The notes beneath the pieces were generated by a model that was given only the letters and a program-made list of their open reading frames with translations, did no database searches and was not told the DNA's origin. From Triglochin maritima (taxonomy: Eukaryota; Streptophyta; Magnoliopsida; Alismatales; Juncaginaceae), in NCBI GenBank assembly GCA_963682175.1, contig OY821783.1, forward strand, positions 39,020,301-39,084,300: a stretch of 64,000 nt of DNA, given 5' to 3'. The first letter of the stretch is position 1; each line of letters begins with the position of its first letter. Shown one piece after another: positions 1 to 11,570 of this stretch. A program made the position numbers and the translations under genes.

Positions 1-1281
1 TCAGGCCTGCTATACTACAATAAGTCCACGTAAACCATCACAAGTCACGGTCCATACACGGAGGTGACACGTCCCGAACACCCACACTCTTTCCAACGGC
101 GGTCCCTGGGCAGGCACGTATCACGCACCCACCGTCACCTCCCGGCTCACGCACAAGGCGAGGACACGGGTTTCCGTGGACAAAGTTGGCGTTCAAAAAG
201 GGAACCAGGAATTCTGTCCTGGGCCCAAACGGTCGACCGGAAGAGGTGATTCGGTCGACCGGTTCTAGAAAGGAATCGGTCGACCGTACTCCTAAAACGG
301 TCTACCGCTGCGCTCGAAACAGAATCCCCCAACGGTCGAACAAAAGTCTAAAACCGGTCGACCGAACGAGGTCAAAATCCGGAGTCTGGTCAACATTGAA
401 ATCCACTCTATCGGTCGACCGACTCAGGGGTCCCGGTCGACCGAAAACTAACAGAACGTCTTATACCATATTTTAATCCATCGGTCGACCGACTCAGGGG
501 TCCCGGTCGACCGATAACAGTTAGGGTCAACCTACATTTCTACGTCATATAACGGTCGACCGACAACAAGCAACGGTCGAACAAGCATGCAATAATAACC
601 AGTACACTTAAGTTCCGGTCGACCGAACACAAGACCCCGGTCGACCGAAACACACCAGGCAGTCCCAACTTAACAGCAATAATGCACTACCGGTCGACCG
701 CCACAAGGCATCGTTCGACCGGTGAAGGTTAAAGTCGGGCAACAGTGCTAAAACGGTCGACCGCCCGAAGGATCCGGTCGACCGTTGGTCGTCTTCAACC
801 TCGCGCCAGCCGAGGTTTCACGAAGAAAAGCGTCGCCGGAGAGGTCTCCGACCTCCCAGACTCGACCAACGCATCCCTCACATGAGGGTTAACAAACAAA
901 CCACACTAAGGAGCGGCATACCTCACGAGAACGACGAACAAAGCCGGAGCACCGCTCGCGCACGCCGCCTCCGGTGATCTCCTCGTGCGCTCAACTCCGC
1001 ACCTCTCCCGCCTGGACCGCCTCACACCTCACGCCGACGCAGCCTCCTCTGCCTGAGCTTGAGCGACTGAGGAAGAAGGTGTGTGTTTGGTGAGAATGGA
1101 GGAAGAAGAAATGAGGAAGGAGATGAAAGAAGAAGAAGGAGAGAGAATGACCTTAATAAACTCGGTGCTACAGTAACCCCAACCCTTCACCTTCCCATGC
1201 AAACTCCTGCACACCCACTTCCCCATGCAAACCACACTTTAACCATCATTAGTCCACTAACCCTAGGTTAGGGATCTAACA
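1..1281 (+). mobile_element. LTR-A copy 1, 3' part of a long LTR cut by the window edge
   Basis: Bases 1-1281 align along their length with 18036-19266 of the complete LTR at 17087-19266, including the shared CGGTCGACCG clusters, the purine-rich block near 1090-1150 and the end GGGATCTAACA at 1271-1281. No primer-binding site follows 1281, so this is a 3' LTR or a solo LTR, not a 5' LTR. The short open frames inside it are by-products of the repeat. Confidence 0.85.
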
Positions 1282-3922
1282 ATATCTGCCACGGAGATCA
1301 AACAGATCAGAAGAGGTAAAAAGTTTTTTTCTCTCTTCCGTATAAAAAAGACACAGTGATTAGTATGCATTGTTGTAAAACGAATATCAAAAGTTCAGCC
1401 AAAGTCTACTAGCAAAGTTTAAAGCCTCTATCCTAAATTGAGACAACTATTTTTATTAACTAGTAATAGTAGCGGTTGCATGTGGTTGTTGATATTCCAT
1501 GGCACAACAGGTTCTCAACTAGAACATCAACACTTAAAAACTACTTCTTTCTTCAACTATTAATAGATTCTTAACATATCCAATTGTTAGAATCTGATAA
1601 TTTCTTGCATTTGATAGCTGAACCATATACATTATCATTATTCGTGGTGATGGTAAAAGCTCATGCTAAAGCACGAAGGTCATGACACTTTTTTGTTTAG
1701 ATTAACATTAGAATGATATCACGAGAAGGTGCCACTGAGCTGTATATAAACCTCTTCGTGCATTAGTTCAGGTTGATTCCCTTCTGTACCATACCACATC
1801 ATGTCCTTCTAACTGAAAAGAGAGAGTCTATGCAGAAGTCAAAATCCCCATGGTTGAACTTTGAATTTCCATTTGAAAACCAAATGGTATTAAGTGACTC
1901 AGAATTATGTCTCATGGTGAGACCCTTCACATCACCTAAATTCTTATCAAACAAAGAGACTTTGTGATGTTTGGAATTTCTTCAATCCAAGCAACCATCA
2001 CCTAAATTGACTGGTACTAGGATTAGTTTTTCCTATCTGCTGTCATGTTGTTTCAGTGACTACACCAAAACATGCTGATATTTGCATTTGACTTGTAAAT
2101 TGTGTTCAAGCTACCATTTTGTAGAGATGCATAATTCACCAAAACAGTAAGATTATATCCAAGTAACAATAGGGAATGGTGGTAACCGTGAGACGGCAAA
2201 GGAAGCGCTCGTGGGTGCCGAGACCAGAAATCTCAACCAAACCAGCTTCTTCCATGCTCAGAAAGCTTCTTCTCTTAGAGCTCTTCTGCTCTTCCTGCTG
2301 GCATCCTCTCACCATGAAACCTCTGATTCTCCTACCAACAACCACCTTCTTTGCTGTCAATGACATCATGACACAAATCATTGTACAGCCTACATTACAT
2401 GCTTCTCACTTAACACAACAAATCTAACCACCAATGAAAGATAAAGCTTAATTTTTTTAGTGGTAGTGAAGGGTAGTTAGTACCTTGATGTGTGAGTGGT
2501 TTCCTGGATTGGGGTAGTGGGTTGAGTAGAGACTTCACTTGATAGTTTTGGTTGCATGGATTGAGAAGGAACATTTCTCCAATAGAATCTATGTTGGATT
2601 CCTGCTGTGTAGAAGTGGAGTTTGCAAGATAAGAGTGTGCATATGTCACACCTCTGTGTCACACCATGAATTGGATAATGCTCCTCTTCTCATGGGCCTT
2701 TGTAGTACATTTTGTTATGGGCATGGGCCTTCATGATAGACCATACAAACAGGCCTTACAAATCAAAATAAAACAATATAAAAATTGTTGTTTTTCAACC
2801 TCAGAAATCACTGATAAACAATGTTTACACAGAGATAGACACAGAGTTAACAAAAACAAAACACATATCATAAAAGTACAAAATATACATTTGATGGTAG
2901 TTTGAAGTGTTGAAAATGTCACTACTTTCGACCCCAGCAAATCAAGTGAAATTAGATTCTCAGCTCTCTAACTTCTCTCAATTTCATGTCATCATCCTTG
3001 GACCTCAACCTCACCTTCTTGCCACAGTAACACCACTTGTTTAAAGTGGTGTTGTTGCTAATCTCGTTCTTCTGCATGACATCGAATTTGTTCTCCAACT
3101 TGCAGCTGTCATGAGCATCACCCATCTTATCTTCTTTCCTATAATCCATTGGATTTTTGAAGGGTTTGTGGTATGTATATAGTTGTAAAAGCAACTGGTG
3201 GTATATAAATTGTTAGTTCCTAGTTCCTACCTTAAATAATATTTTCTAATGAAAGTTAGGACGGATACCAATGGTTAGAACACAGATTCGCGCTTATTCA
3301 GAAGGGCAAAACTAGGAGTTGTGATATGATCTCATGATTTTAGAACATAGGTTACCAGTAGTTTTTTTCATTAAAAAATGCATCAATTACCATGTGCAGC
3401 AGAGTAATTATTTTCTTGATAGGATGAAGTATCCGATTCGTTCTTATCTTCATGTAGGATTATTAATTGATAGCATCAACAGGATAAATTCACTTATTTC
3501 ACACAATTCATTCTGATAATTTACGCGGCTTCATAAATGCAGACTGCCTAACATGCAAAGTTACATATATTTCAATTGTGTTTAGAAGTAATTTCATTAT
3601 TTTTGTCAGTAGAGATTGCAAAAGGTTGTTGTTTGTAATTTTTGCCGGGAAAGAACGGAAAAGTAGGTAGGCAAGAAGGCTGTGCTGTGCCAATGGTTTT
3701 GGAGGATGACACCAACACTACACAACACAGTCAGACCACAAAAGTTTCAATCTGATTTGGACTTTTGACCCCACCATTAATTAACATTACCACAAACCTG
3801 GGACTCCACATTCATGTAAACCAACTACTCAAAACCATGTCCTCCTGTGCTCTTCCTCCTGGTTGTTGCCAGCCCACCTTATAATCAAATCAACACATAC
3901 CACCTTATCTCTAATCTAAACA
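1282..3922. other. Gene-poor AT-rich spacer with one exon-like relic
   Basis: Apart from the exon-like piece at 2187-2353 (listed separately) I find no complete gene. A minus-strand open stretch at about 2955-3125 has a Cys-Tyr-Cys-Gly motif reminiscent of the start of a GRF zinc finger, but it is too short to call. Confidence 0.5.
2187..2353 (-). pseudogene. Exon-like fragment, unrecognised protein
   Basis: On the minus strand an open stretch of about 55 codons is bounded by an AG acceptor (TTGACAG, next to 2353) and a GT donor (ACG/GTTACC, at 2187/2186). The peptide has a basic part (RRIRGFMVRGC), then a less basic part containing EEAGLVEISGLGTHERF. It reads like a conserved internal exon, but I cannot name the family and see no neighbouring exons. 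It could be an orphan exon left by gene decay or carried by a transposon. Confidence 0.35.
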
Positions 3923-3930
3923 TATAAATA
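3923..3930 (+). promoter_or_regulatory. TATA box of the first wound-polypeptide gene
   Basis: TATAAATA lies about 130 bp upstream of the ATG at 4060. This is the right place for a TATA box with a leader of about 100 bases. Confidence 0.55.
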
Positions 3931-4059
3931 TCCAACCAAACTTCTACTCTCCTCTCAACAACAAATACAACTCCAAAGCCAAAGCAGTTCCATTGTACTT
4001 CTTCTCCCTTCAACACTTGATCACAGTAACCAAGTACTAGTTTTAAGAAGATTATTAAG

Positions 4060-4341
4060 ATGAGTTCTTCAAGGAGAGCTTGGGTGGTGGCAGCAAGCTT
4101 GAGTGCAGTTGAAGCTCTCAAGGATCAAGCTGGATTCTGCAGGTGGAATTATGCCTTGAGGTCCCTCCAACACCATGCCAAGAACAACCTTCCCTCCATC
4201 TATCACTCAAGGAGGGCACTCTCTTCCTCTTCTTCAGCCACTGCTAAGGACACTTTCAGAGAAGGAAGTAACACCAAGGCTAAGCAAGCAGAAGAATCTC
4301 TTAGGAAAGTCATGTTCTTGAGTACTTGGGGTCCATACTAG
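4060..4341 (+). CDS. Wound-induced polypeptide (DUF3774 family), copy 1
   Basis: This 93-residue single-exon protein starts MSSSRRAWVV and ends LRKVMFLSTWGPY. Those are the two conserved ends of the plant wound-responsive DUF3774 family: an N-terminal Ser/Arg-Ala-Trp segment with an amphipathic helix (residues about 6-22), and a C-terminal EESLRKVMFLSxWGP box. Arabidopsis relatives respond to wounding and low oxygen, and some are linked to basal immunity; no biochemical activity is established. A low-complexity Ser stretch (about residues 52-62) joins the two boxes. The start is supported by the family N-terminus and by the TATA box upstream. It is closest to copy 3 (7432-7704): the first 45 or so residues are nearly the same. 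The final residue is Tyr where the other three copies have Asn. Confidence 0.88.
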   Translation: MSSSRRAWVVAASLSAVEALKDQAGFCRWNYALRSLQHHAKNNLPSIYHSRRALSSSSSATAKDTFREGSNTKAKQAEESLRKVMFLSTWGPY

Positions 4342-4383
4342 AAGTTTTATTCTCTCAATGAGACTTGTAATTATTATGATATA

Positions 4384-5617
4384 TAGAATGAGTTCAATGA
4401 TCCTTCTTATATTCAAGCTTCTTTCTCTTTTCATAACTCTGAACTTCCTTTCTATTCCTGAAATTCATGAGAAAAGGTTCTGAATCCACAAGTTCACTGG
4501 AAGTTTGTTCCTATCACAACAAGATGGACTTTACCTATAAGTTGAGAAAGAACCCACCTAACTACTAAACCCTGAGTTACTTTATGTATTTCTTTGGGCA
4601 ACCTAATAATTACATAAAAGATATAATCCTCGAGTTGTTCATTGAATTCATTTCCCTATGTTCATTTTTTACACAACATTTTCGAGCAATTCCAATAATT
4701 TGAACTTCCTTCTTAAACCAAGAACATTTAGAAGATTGATCTCAGCTTTAACTTTGCCAAATTATTATTGTTCAAGGCTCTTCGTTTGCAGATGATTGTT
4801 TTTGTTGGCAAAATCTAGGGACAGAAAGAGGTGTCAGGGAAACTTTATCACTCTGTATTAATCATAATTTGAAGCTTCCTACTAAATCAATCCTTTCTTA
4901 CAGTAATCATATTTCTTAATTGCTTGGAATAAGTGCACCTACAGATGCAAATAATAATAATAATGTTAACTGCTTCTGTGTTTTATACTTCCTATGATAT
5001 GTAGAATGAGTTCAATCACCCTTCTTATGTTCATGCTTCTTTCCCTTTTCGTAACTCTAAACTTTATTCCTGAAATTCATGGGAAACGGTTCTCACCCCC
5101 ACAAATAATTCACTGCAAGTGCATTATTATCATAACAATATGAGAATGGACCAACTATAAAACCTTGGGTGAAATTTTCTTTTACCTATTTCTTTAGGCA
5201 ATCTAATTACATAAAATGGAATTATTCTTCCCAAATAATTTGCTGAAGTTATTCCTCAATGTTTATTTTTGAGAAAATAAATATTGTCAAGCAATTTATA
5301 AATTTGTTAAATTTCTCTTGAAAGTTGAAACCAACAATATTCTGAAGGTCAATCTCAGGTATACCTTTTGGCAACTTATCGTTTCTTAAGGCTCCTTAAA
5401 AGCATATGATTATTTTTGTTTGCACAAACGTAGGAATAGAGAATGTATCAGAGAAAGTTTGTTATTCTGTGCCAATTATAAACGAAACCAATACTTACTT
5501 GTAGTATTTATTTCTCTAAAAGGAAGAGGTCTTTCCTTATTTTCTTGAAATAAGTGAACCTCCATATCCAAAAAAAAATAATGATAAATGTTTCTGTGTT
5601 TTATACTACTCATATCC
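4384..5617 (+). repeat. Diverged tandem duplication downstream of copy 1
   Basis: Two direct units of about 615 bp lie end to end (about 4384-4998 and 5001-5617). Each begins at TAGAATGAGTTCAAT (the second unit with the same word) and shares blocks such as TCCTGAAATTCATG, CTATTTCTTTAGGCAA-like and CTGTGTTTTATACT, in the same order. Many substitutions and small indels separate them, so the duplication is old. The unit is 3' flank only; no second coding copy is included. Confidence 0.7.
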
Positions 5618-5773
5618 TTAGAATGATGACTGAAAGTAAGAAACATATAGAAAGCCAAATCCCTTAGAAGTTTCATATCAAAATCTGAATATGTCATACT
5701 GTCATACAGCTTCACATCAATGTATCTATGTATATCTACAAATACTAGAAGTTACAAGAGCTGAAGGACAAAA

Positions 5774-6025
5774 TCAATTTGGTCCCCAACAGCTCAAGTA
5801 CATGACTTTCCTCAAAGACTCCTCTGAATTCTTGTGCTTGTCCTCCCCTTCACTTAATCTAGAAGAAGAAAGTCTCTGTGCCAGAGAGATGGAACCAAGT
5901 TGATTCTTTGCATGCTGGTGCAGGGACCTGATGCTGTGGTTCCATCTGGAGAAGCCTTGGTCCTTCATGGCCTCCACTGTCCCCATGCTTGCTGCTCTCA
6001 CCCAAGATCTGGTAGTAGAACTCAT
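5774..6025 (-). CDS. Wound-induced polypeptide (DUF3774 family), copy 2
   Basis: This minus-strand single-exon gene encodes 83 residues. It begins MSSTTRSWVRAAS and ends SEESLRKVMYLSCWGPN, so both family boxes are present. The middle (about residues 30-65) differs clearly from copies 1 and 3, so this is an older paralogue. A TATATA stretch at 6132-6139 lies about 110 bp upstream in the correct orientation. No frameshift or stop is seen. It faces copy 1 tail to tail across the duplicated spacer. The role is inferred from family membership only. Confidence 0.85.
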   Translation of the reverse strand: MSSTTRSWVRAASMGTVEAMKDQGFSRWNHSIRSLHQHAKNQLGSISLAQRLSSSRLSEGEDKHKNSEESLRKVMYLSCWGPN

Positions 6026-6139
6026 ACTGAATGATTATCCAATTCAAGACAAGAAACACTTGAAAAACTTATTTTTGGTGGCTAGTGTTGGTTGCTGTGT
6101 GTCTGATTCTGATATGAGGATGTGAAGAATACATATATA

Positions 6140-7431
6140 GATGTTTTGATATGCAAAACCAGCTGAGCCTTCAGCCTTCTGAATTGGCTGGCACCTGGTT
6201 TTCTAAAATGAAAACTTCCAAACTTTTCAGAACCAAACTTGCTGGTTCCTGGTTTGGGTGAAAAATAGGTGGGTGCTGGATCCCACAACCCAGACCATTG
6301 TTTTCTTTTGCAAAAACCTTTGGCATCCTTGTGCTACCTTTCACTTTCTACTGTGCTTGTATATAAAAAAAATTATGTTATTTTTCTGCAATGCCCATGA
6401 CCATACACAAGTTATGGAACTTCCACATCCCAACCATTTTTTGGCCGAGTGGTATCATTATTCATTATTAAGGGGAAAAGGACAAACAGCACTATCTCTT
6501 CCTATAAAAAAGACAATGCTGTCTGTCTTGTCCTGCTTTAACGTTGTTTTTTAGTTCAACTTGTATTTTACGTCTCCATAAAAAATTCCTGCATTATTAT
6601 CTGGTATATAATAATGAGAAGGAAAATGAATGGAAAAAAATATATGATATATGAATGGTGTCTATGATCTGCTATGCCCCCTTTAGGTATTATACACAAA
6701 TTTCATGGGGACATCGTCAAGCGCCTTTTAAAAAAAACTATACACGAATGAAGGATTTAAACAAATTCAGGATCTAAATCTAACATTTTTTTGACAAAAA
6801 TTATAACCTCACTGGAAATGTAAATGATTGCAATAAGTCTCCTACTTCCCCGTGCGTGCAATGGCCCTTTTCGATCTCTCTGCGTCTTGTAATAGTTCAG
6901 AACCTTTTGGTTTAAGTTTGTTCCTAAAAGGGAGGAGCAAAATTAAACTTTTTTTTGTTCTTCCGTCAAACAATCATTTTGTTTGCATTCTGAGGTTCCA
7001 TGGTTTAATTCACACTACTTAACCCTACAATTCCAACAAAAACATCAGCTAAAAATATTTAGCTTACAAAGAACTCATGAAAACTTCAAATTGTAATTTT
7101 CTGCATTTCTGTTCTCTGAGCTTTATATGGACAATGCCAATATTCTTCCATGCATGCTCTACTTGTCCATTAATAGCATCACTTGAAAATTTAATTTTTT
7201 GTATGAAAATTGATGGAGTGTAAGAAATTTAGATGAGTTGCAACCAAGATGGTTTTCACTTATAACACAAGTATTGGAATTTTCTTTGTAGTGATTTGGA
7301 ATGAGAACAAGACAGGATCTGAAGGAGGAGAAAAAGCAATTTGGTACTCATGCATCCAATTTATACATACTAACATCATGAAATTACAAATCTCTTACAT
7401 ATAAGAGAAGAACACACTACTTAAAAGTGTT
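6140..7431. other. AT-rich intergenic spacer
   Basis: No coding, RNA or repeat structure that I can support. It holds short T and A runs and presumably the upstream region of copy 2. Confidence 0.4.
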
Positions 7432-7704
7432 CTAGTTTGGACCCCAAGAACTCAAGAACATGACTTTCCTAAGAGACTCCTCTGATTGCTTAGCCTTGGT
7501 GTCACCTCCTTCTCTGAAAGACTCCTGAGCAATGTAAGAAGAGAATTTTCTCCTTGACTGTGAGATGGAGGGAAGGTTGTTCTTGGCATGGTGTTGGAGA
7601 GACCTCAACACATAATTCCACCTGCAGAAGCCAGCTTGGTCTTTTAATGCTTCAACTGCACTCAAGCTTGTTGCCACAACCCAAGCTCTCCTTGAAGAAC
7701 TCAT
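7432..7704 (-). CDS. Wound-induced polypeptide (DUF3774 family), copy 3
   Basis: The minus-strand gene encodes 90 residues, from MSSSRRAWVVATS to VMFLSSWGPN. The frame stays open upstream to 7992, but the start at 7704 matches the family N-terminus and sits just after a plausible leader, so the longer frame is not used. A TATTTAAATA box at 7814-7823 lies about 110 bp upstream. It is the closest paralogue of copy 1, with near identity over residues 1-45, then divergence in the Ser-rich linker. The hAT element begins about 490 bp upstream (8191), beyond the likely core promoter. Confidence 0.88.
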   Translation of the reverse strand: MSSSRRAWVVATSLSAVEALKDQAGFCRWNYVLRSLQHHAKNNLPSISQSRRKFSSYIAQESFREGGDTKAKQSEESLRKVMFLSSWGPN

Positions 7705-7813
7705 CTCGAATTGTTTAGTATCTGATGTAGTAGTAGTAGAATTAAACTGTTCAAGGCTTTGGAGTTTGAATTGTTGTTGGATGTAGATGAAGTGGAAGGG
7801 GTGGATTGTTTTG

Positions 7814-7823
7814 ATATTTAAAT
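7814..7823 (-). promoter_or_regulatory. TATA box of wound-polypeptide copy 3
   Basis: The AT-only core TATTTAAATA read on the minus strand is followed by a CT-rich leader and then the ATG at 7704. Confidence 0.45.
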
Positions 7824-8199
7824 AGAGAGAGAAGAGAAAAGATGAAATGTTGTTTGGTGTATAATTGATGATATAATAATATAATATTGTGGGCTGGTTG
7901 CTGGTTAGGAAAAACCAGGTCAGCTGCTGTGCTGCTGGTTTATTTGGATTCCAGGTTACTGGGATTATTGATGGTTTGCTCCTCCAAACCAATGGTAGTG
8001 CCTATCTGTGGGCATCCCATCCCAACAGCTATTATTGGTCCACTTCTTTGTCTTGTTGGTTAGTTTAATACTTATTCTGTCTCATTTTGTTCTTTCCATT
8101 CTTTTGGGCATTGGAACTAAGGTAGAGTATTTTTGCATCTAATTTCCAATACTACCCTTGTATAGTGGGGAAAAGAATTGTGTACACAGTCAACGTTTA

Positions 8200-8336
8200 C
8201 GTAGGCGACCGCCTAGGCGTTAGGCGGTCGCCTAGGCGGTCGCCGGTGGCGGTGGTCGCCTGGGCGACCACCGCCTTTCGCCCAGCAGAGCTGGGCGAAA
8301 TAGGCGATCGCCTAGGCGATCGCCTAGGCGAGAGCC
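8200..8336. repeat. Left subterminal array of the hAT element
   Basis: The block is built from many overlapping copies of GGCGATCGCC, GGCGACCGCC and GCCTAGGCG in both orientations. The same words recur at the right end (11484-11570). Clustered subterminal motifs in hAT elements are usually transposase-binding sites; that role here is inferred. Confidence 0.75.
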
Positions 8337-8705
8337 GTTGGAGGCTCTCCAACGGCTCTCTCCTTTTAATTTTTTTATTATTTTTTTTTTCAAAAATTAC
8401 AACTTTGCCACTAGCCCCAAATCCTATATAAACCCCTCCAAACCTCTTCATTTTTCACACATCTCTCATTCTCTTCTTCTTCATAATCCTATTCTCATCA
8501 TCAACCTTCCTAATCATCAAGTTTTGCGATTAAGTCTCCGGTCTGGTGCTTAGTTTTGAAGTTGGAAAGTGAAGTCTCCGATCCGTTTCTTCATTCTTCA
8601 ACCGTCAAAATCAAGTGCACTCTTTCTAACTTCTCTTTAGAATTAAATTAATTAGTATTTTATTTTCATATTAGTCTAAATTTTATATTAGTCTAGTTTT
8701 AAGAT

Positions 8706-11201
8706 ATGGCTTACGTACCCGGCACTAGTCTACCTATGCATCACGAGAGTTACGATGACCTAAGACCTACCCGTACAAATGACCCCGGTTGGAATACTGC
8801 CCATTACATTAGCGCTAATGATAAAAATTGTATTGTCTGTGAGTTATGTGGTAAGGAAACTAGAGGTGGTATAGCCCGTCACAAACAACATCTTGCACAC
8901 ACACCCGGTAGCAATGCTAGACCTTGTGATAAAGTTCCTGACTCTATTAAACAAGACATAACTGCATACATGATTAGAAACAGTAGGACATTACAAAACG
9001 AAAATGTATGTCTTGATGATTATGTAGACCGAGAAAACATAGAATTTGATCTAGAAACCGGGTCGGGTTCCGGTTCTGCTCCGACCCCAACCTCCCGTTC
9101 TCGCCCCGTTCCTGGTCGAAAGAGACAAAAACAACGTTTGTGGGCACCATTTTGCGGACGTGGGAAGGACGTGGTTTCCGGCCCCCAACAAACAACCATC
9201 GAAAGAACCTTTAGAAAAGAAGATAGGAAAACAATTAATCAAAAATGGGCTAGGTTTTTCTATAGATGTGGTATATCATTCAACACTGTAAGGACGCCTG
9301 AGTGGAAGGAAGCAATATCCGCTACTAGTACTTACGGACCCGGACTTAAACCCATGACGTATCATGAAGTTAGTGACTCGTGCCTTAAACAAGAAATTGA
9401 CTACACTAGAGGTATACTAGAATCGTACAGACAAGATTGGGCAACATACGGGTGCACGTTGATGACAGATGGGTGGACTGATAGGTCCGGTAGGAGTATA
9501 ATCAATTTTCTAGTAAATTGTCTGACAGGTACCATGTTCATGAGGTCTGTAGATGCTTCCGGTCACTCTCACACCGCAGACTACCTGTACAAGCTGATGG
9601 ACAAGGTAGTTGGCGAGATTGGCGAAGAACACGTTGTTCAGGTGGTCACCGACAACGCCGCCGCGTACGTACTTGCCGGTAGGATGTTGCAACAAAAAAG
9701 AAGGAGATTGTTTTGGACTCCCTGTGCAGCGCATTGCATCGATCTCATCTTGGAGGATATTGGCAAGTTGTTTTTGAAGACTATTGCTTTAGCTCGGAAG
9801 ATCATCAAACATTTCAACAGCTCTGCCATGTTGTTGAAGAGGATGCGAATTGCCATTGAAGGGAACCTGCTACGCCCTGCTGTCACGAGATTTGCCACCG
9901 CATTTCTGAGTTTGCAAAGGTTATTTCTGAAGAAAGACAAACTCCGAGCCTTTGTTGTTTCCCCGGGGTACAACGATCCTAATGCAAGTTGGATAAAGAA
10001 CAAGAAAAAGAAGGAGATCTCTACTGAAGTTGCCGAGACCATTCTACAAAGTGGTTTCTGGACCAACGTCGTAAAGGCACTGAAGGCCTCACAACCTATG
10101 GTTCAGGTTCTTAGACTTGTTGACGGCGATGAGAAACCAGCGATGGGATATCTGTGTGACGCAATGGAGAAAGCCAAAGAACAAATCATGAGGAACTTTG
10201 ACGGAAACCCGAGGTTGTACAAGCAAGTCATCGACCTCATCGACACCAGGTGGGGTCCAGGGAAGATGATGTCATCACCGCTACATTCTGCTGGTTTCTT
10301 ACTCAACCCTGGTACCTTCTTCTCCGTCCCACCTCAGGATCGAAATATAGCTTTCAATGAGCATATGCCTGGATTCATGGATGTCGTAGAGCGGCTCGTC
10401 CCCACTCCTGCAGAACAAGACAAGATTTGCGGTTTACTTGATCGTTACAAGAACTCCCTCGGAATATTCTCGAGGGATATGGTCGTCAGACAAAGGTCGG
10501 AAAAAAGACCTATAGATTGGTGGCAATCGTATGGCGCAGACATGGGAGAGACTGCATTACAGAGGTTGGCCGTGAGGGTGTTGGGATTGACATGTTCGGC
10601 ATCAGGTTGTGAGCGGAATTGGAGTGTCTTCGAGCAGTTGCACTCAACGAGAAGGAACAGGTTGGCTGTGAAGAAGATGAATGACTTGGTGTATGTGAAC
10701 TACAACCAAAAGTTAAGGCAAAGGTTTCAGCAAAGGATGGAGAAGCCTGGATTTTATGACCCCATCAGTGTGGAGTACGATCTCTTCGACGAGCATCCGT
10801 GGTTGGTAGAAACTGAAGATCCGGTCTTCGCTGGAGAGGAGCTTACATGGGCCGATGTCGAGGAAGCAGCTTTGGGACATTCTTCTTCACGGAGACGCTT
10901 TGCTCGATCCATGTCCACTGCATCTGACCCGCGGTGTTCTACTGCATCTGACGCGCCATTATTAGGTCGTGGCATGGATGATGCCATCGTTCACATCAGT
11001 TCTAGAGATCCAGGTGCATCGAGTTCTCAACCACCGATGGACATCGACGAGCAATATGTCCAAACCGACGATGAAGAAACTGAAGAAGATGATGTCTACG
11101 TCGACAATCCGAATGAGAACAACTCCGACGACTCTGATGGTGGTGGAGGATATGATACGGTTCCCAGTTGGACATTAGATCAATGTGTCCAATGGAATTA
11201 G
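8706..11201 (+). CDS. hAT transposase, BED zinc finger plus hATC domain
   Basis: The 831-residue intronless protein should cut and paste the surrounding element in the nucleus. In order: a BED-type zinc finger (C45, C48, then H59/H62/H65); a basic, Pro/Ser-rich linker (about 118-145); the RNase-H-like core with a first acidic residue in MTDGWTDRSG (D255), a second in VVTDNAA (D316) and the C340-x2-H343 motif; a large helical insertion; then the C-terminal dimerisation segment with SGCERNWSVFE (candidate catalytic E636). The last 100 residues are acidic and low complexity (EETEEDD, NSDDSDGGGG). All the expected hAT signature residues are present and the frame has no lesion. It belongs to the plant BED/DUF659/hATC group. 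The ATG at 8706 follows a clean leader and precedes the zinc finger by about 40 residues. Confidence 0.93.
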   Translation: MAYVPGTSLPMHHESYDDLRPTRTNDPGWNTAHYISANDKNCIVCELCGKETRGGIARHKQHLAHTPGSNARPCDKVPDSIKQDITAYMIRNSRTLQNENVCLDDYVDRENIEFDLETGSGSGSAPTPTSRSRPVPGRKRQKQRLWAPFCGRGKDVVSGPQQTTIERTFRKEDRKTINQKWARFFYRCGISFNTVRTPEWKEAISATSTYGPGLKPMTYHEVSDSCLKQEIDYTRGILESYRQDWATYGCTLMTDGWTDRSGRSIINFLVNCLTGTMFMRSVDASGHSHTADYLYKLMDKVVGEIGEEHVVQVVTDNAAAYVLAGRMLQQKRRRLFWTPCAAHCIDLILEDIGKLFLKTIALARKIIKHFNSSAMLLKRMRIAIEGNLLRPAVTRFATAFLSLQRLFLKKDKLRAFVVSPGYNDPNASWIKNKKKKEISTEVAETILQSGFWTNVVKALKASQPMVQVLRLVDGDEKPAMGYLCDAMEKAKEQIMRNFDGNPRLYKQVIDLIDTRWGPGKMMSSPLHSAGFLLNPGTFFSVPPQDRNIAFNEHMPGFMDVVERLVPTPAEQDKICGLLDRYKNSLGIFSRDMVVRQRSEKRPIDWWQSYGADMGETALQRLAVRVLGLTCSASGCERNWSVFEQLHSTRRNRLAVKKMNDLVYVNYNQKLRQRFQQRMEKPGFYDPISVEYDLFDEHPWLVETEDPVFAGEELTWADVEEAALGHSSSRRRFARSMSTASDPRCSTASDAPLLGRGMDDAIVHISSRDPGASSSQPPMDIDEQYVQTDDEETEEDDVYVDNPNENNSDDSDGGGGYDTVPSWTLDQCVQWN

Positions 11202-11483
11202 TTAGTTAACTTGTTATTCTAATTTCTCTCTTATCTGCTATTGTATGAACTCTGAGTTACTTTGTAATCGTACTACTGAGCAATAAATTGTATACCTAAG
11301 TGTTTAGGTGGGTAGAGGGGGTGCCTAGTGAGGCCTTGGTCGAGGAACTAGGTGTCTTTTCGAAGCCTAAACATGTATGGTAGTTTTAGAAAATATTTGT
11401 GTATTTTTTTCTATTTTTCCCGATTTTTCCTGATTTTTTTATCTATTTTATGAAAATTAATTGAATTTAAAAAAAAAAAATTA

Positions 11484-11570
11484 CCGCCCAGCCCTGGGCG
11501 GTCGCACAACCGCCTAGGCGATCGCCCAGGCGACCGGACGCCGCCGGCCGCCTAGGCTCGCCTAGGCGGT
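11484..11570. repeat. Right subterminal array of the hAT element
   Basis: Repeated GGCGATCGCC-, CCTAGGCG- and GCCCAGG-like words mirror the left array and end 12 bp before the right terminus. Confidence 0.75.

Noticed and set aside
7432..7992. Longer 186-residue version of wound-polypeptide copy 3
   Set aside because: The extra 96 N-terminal residues cross the TATA box and leader; family members start at the MSSSRRAW position.
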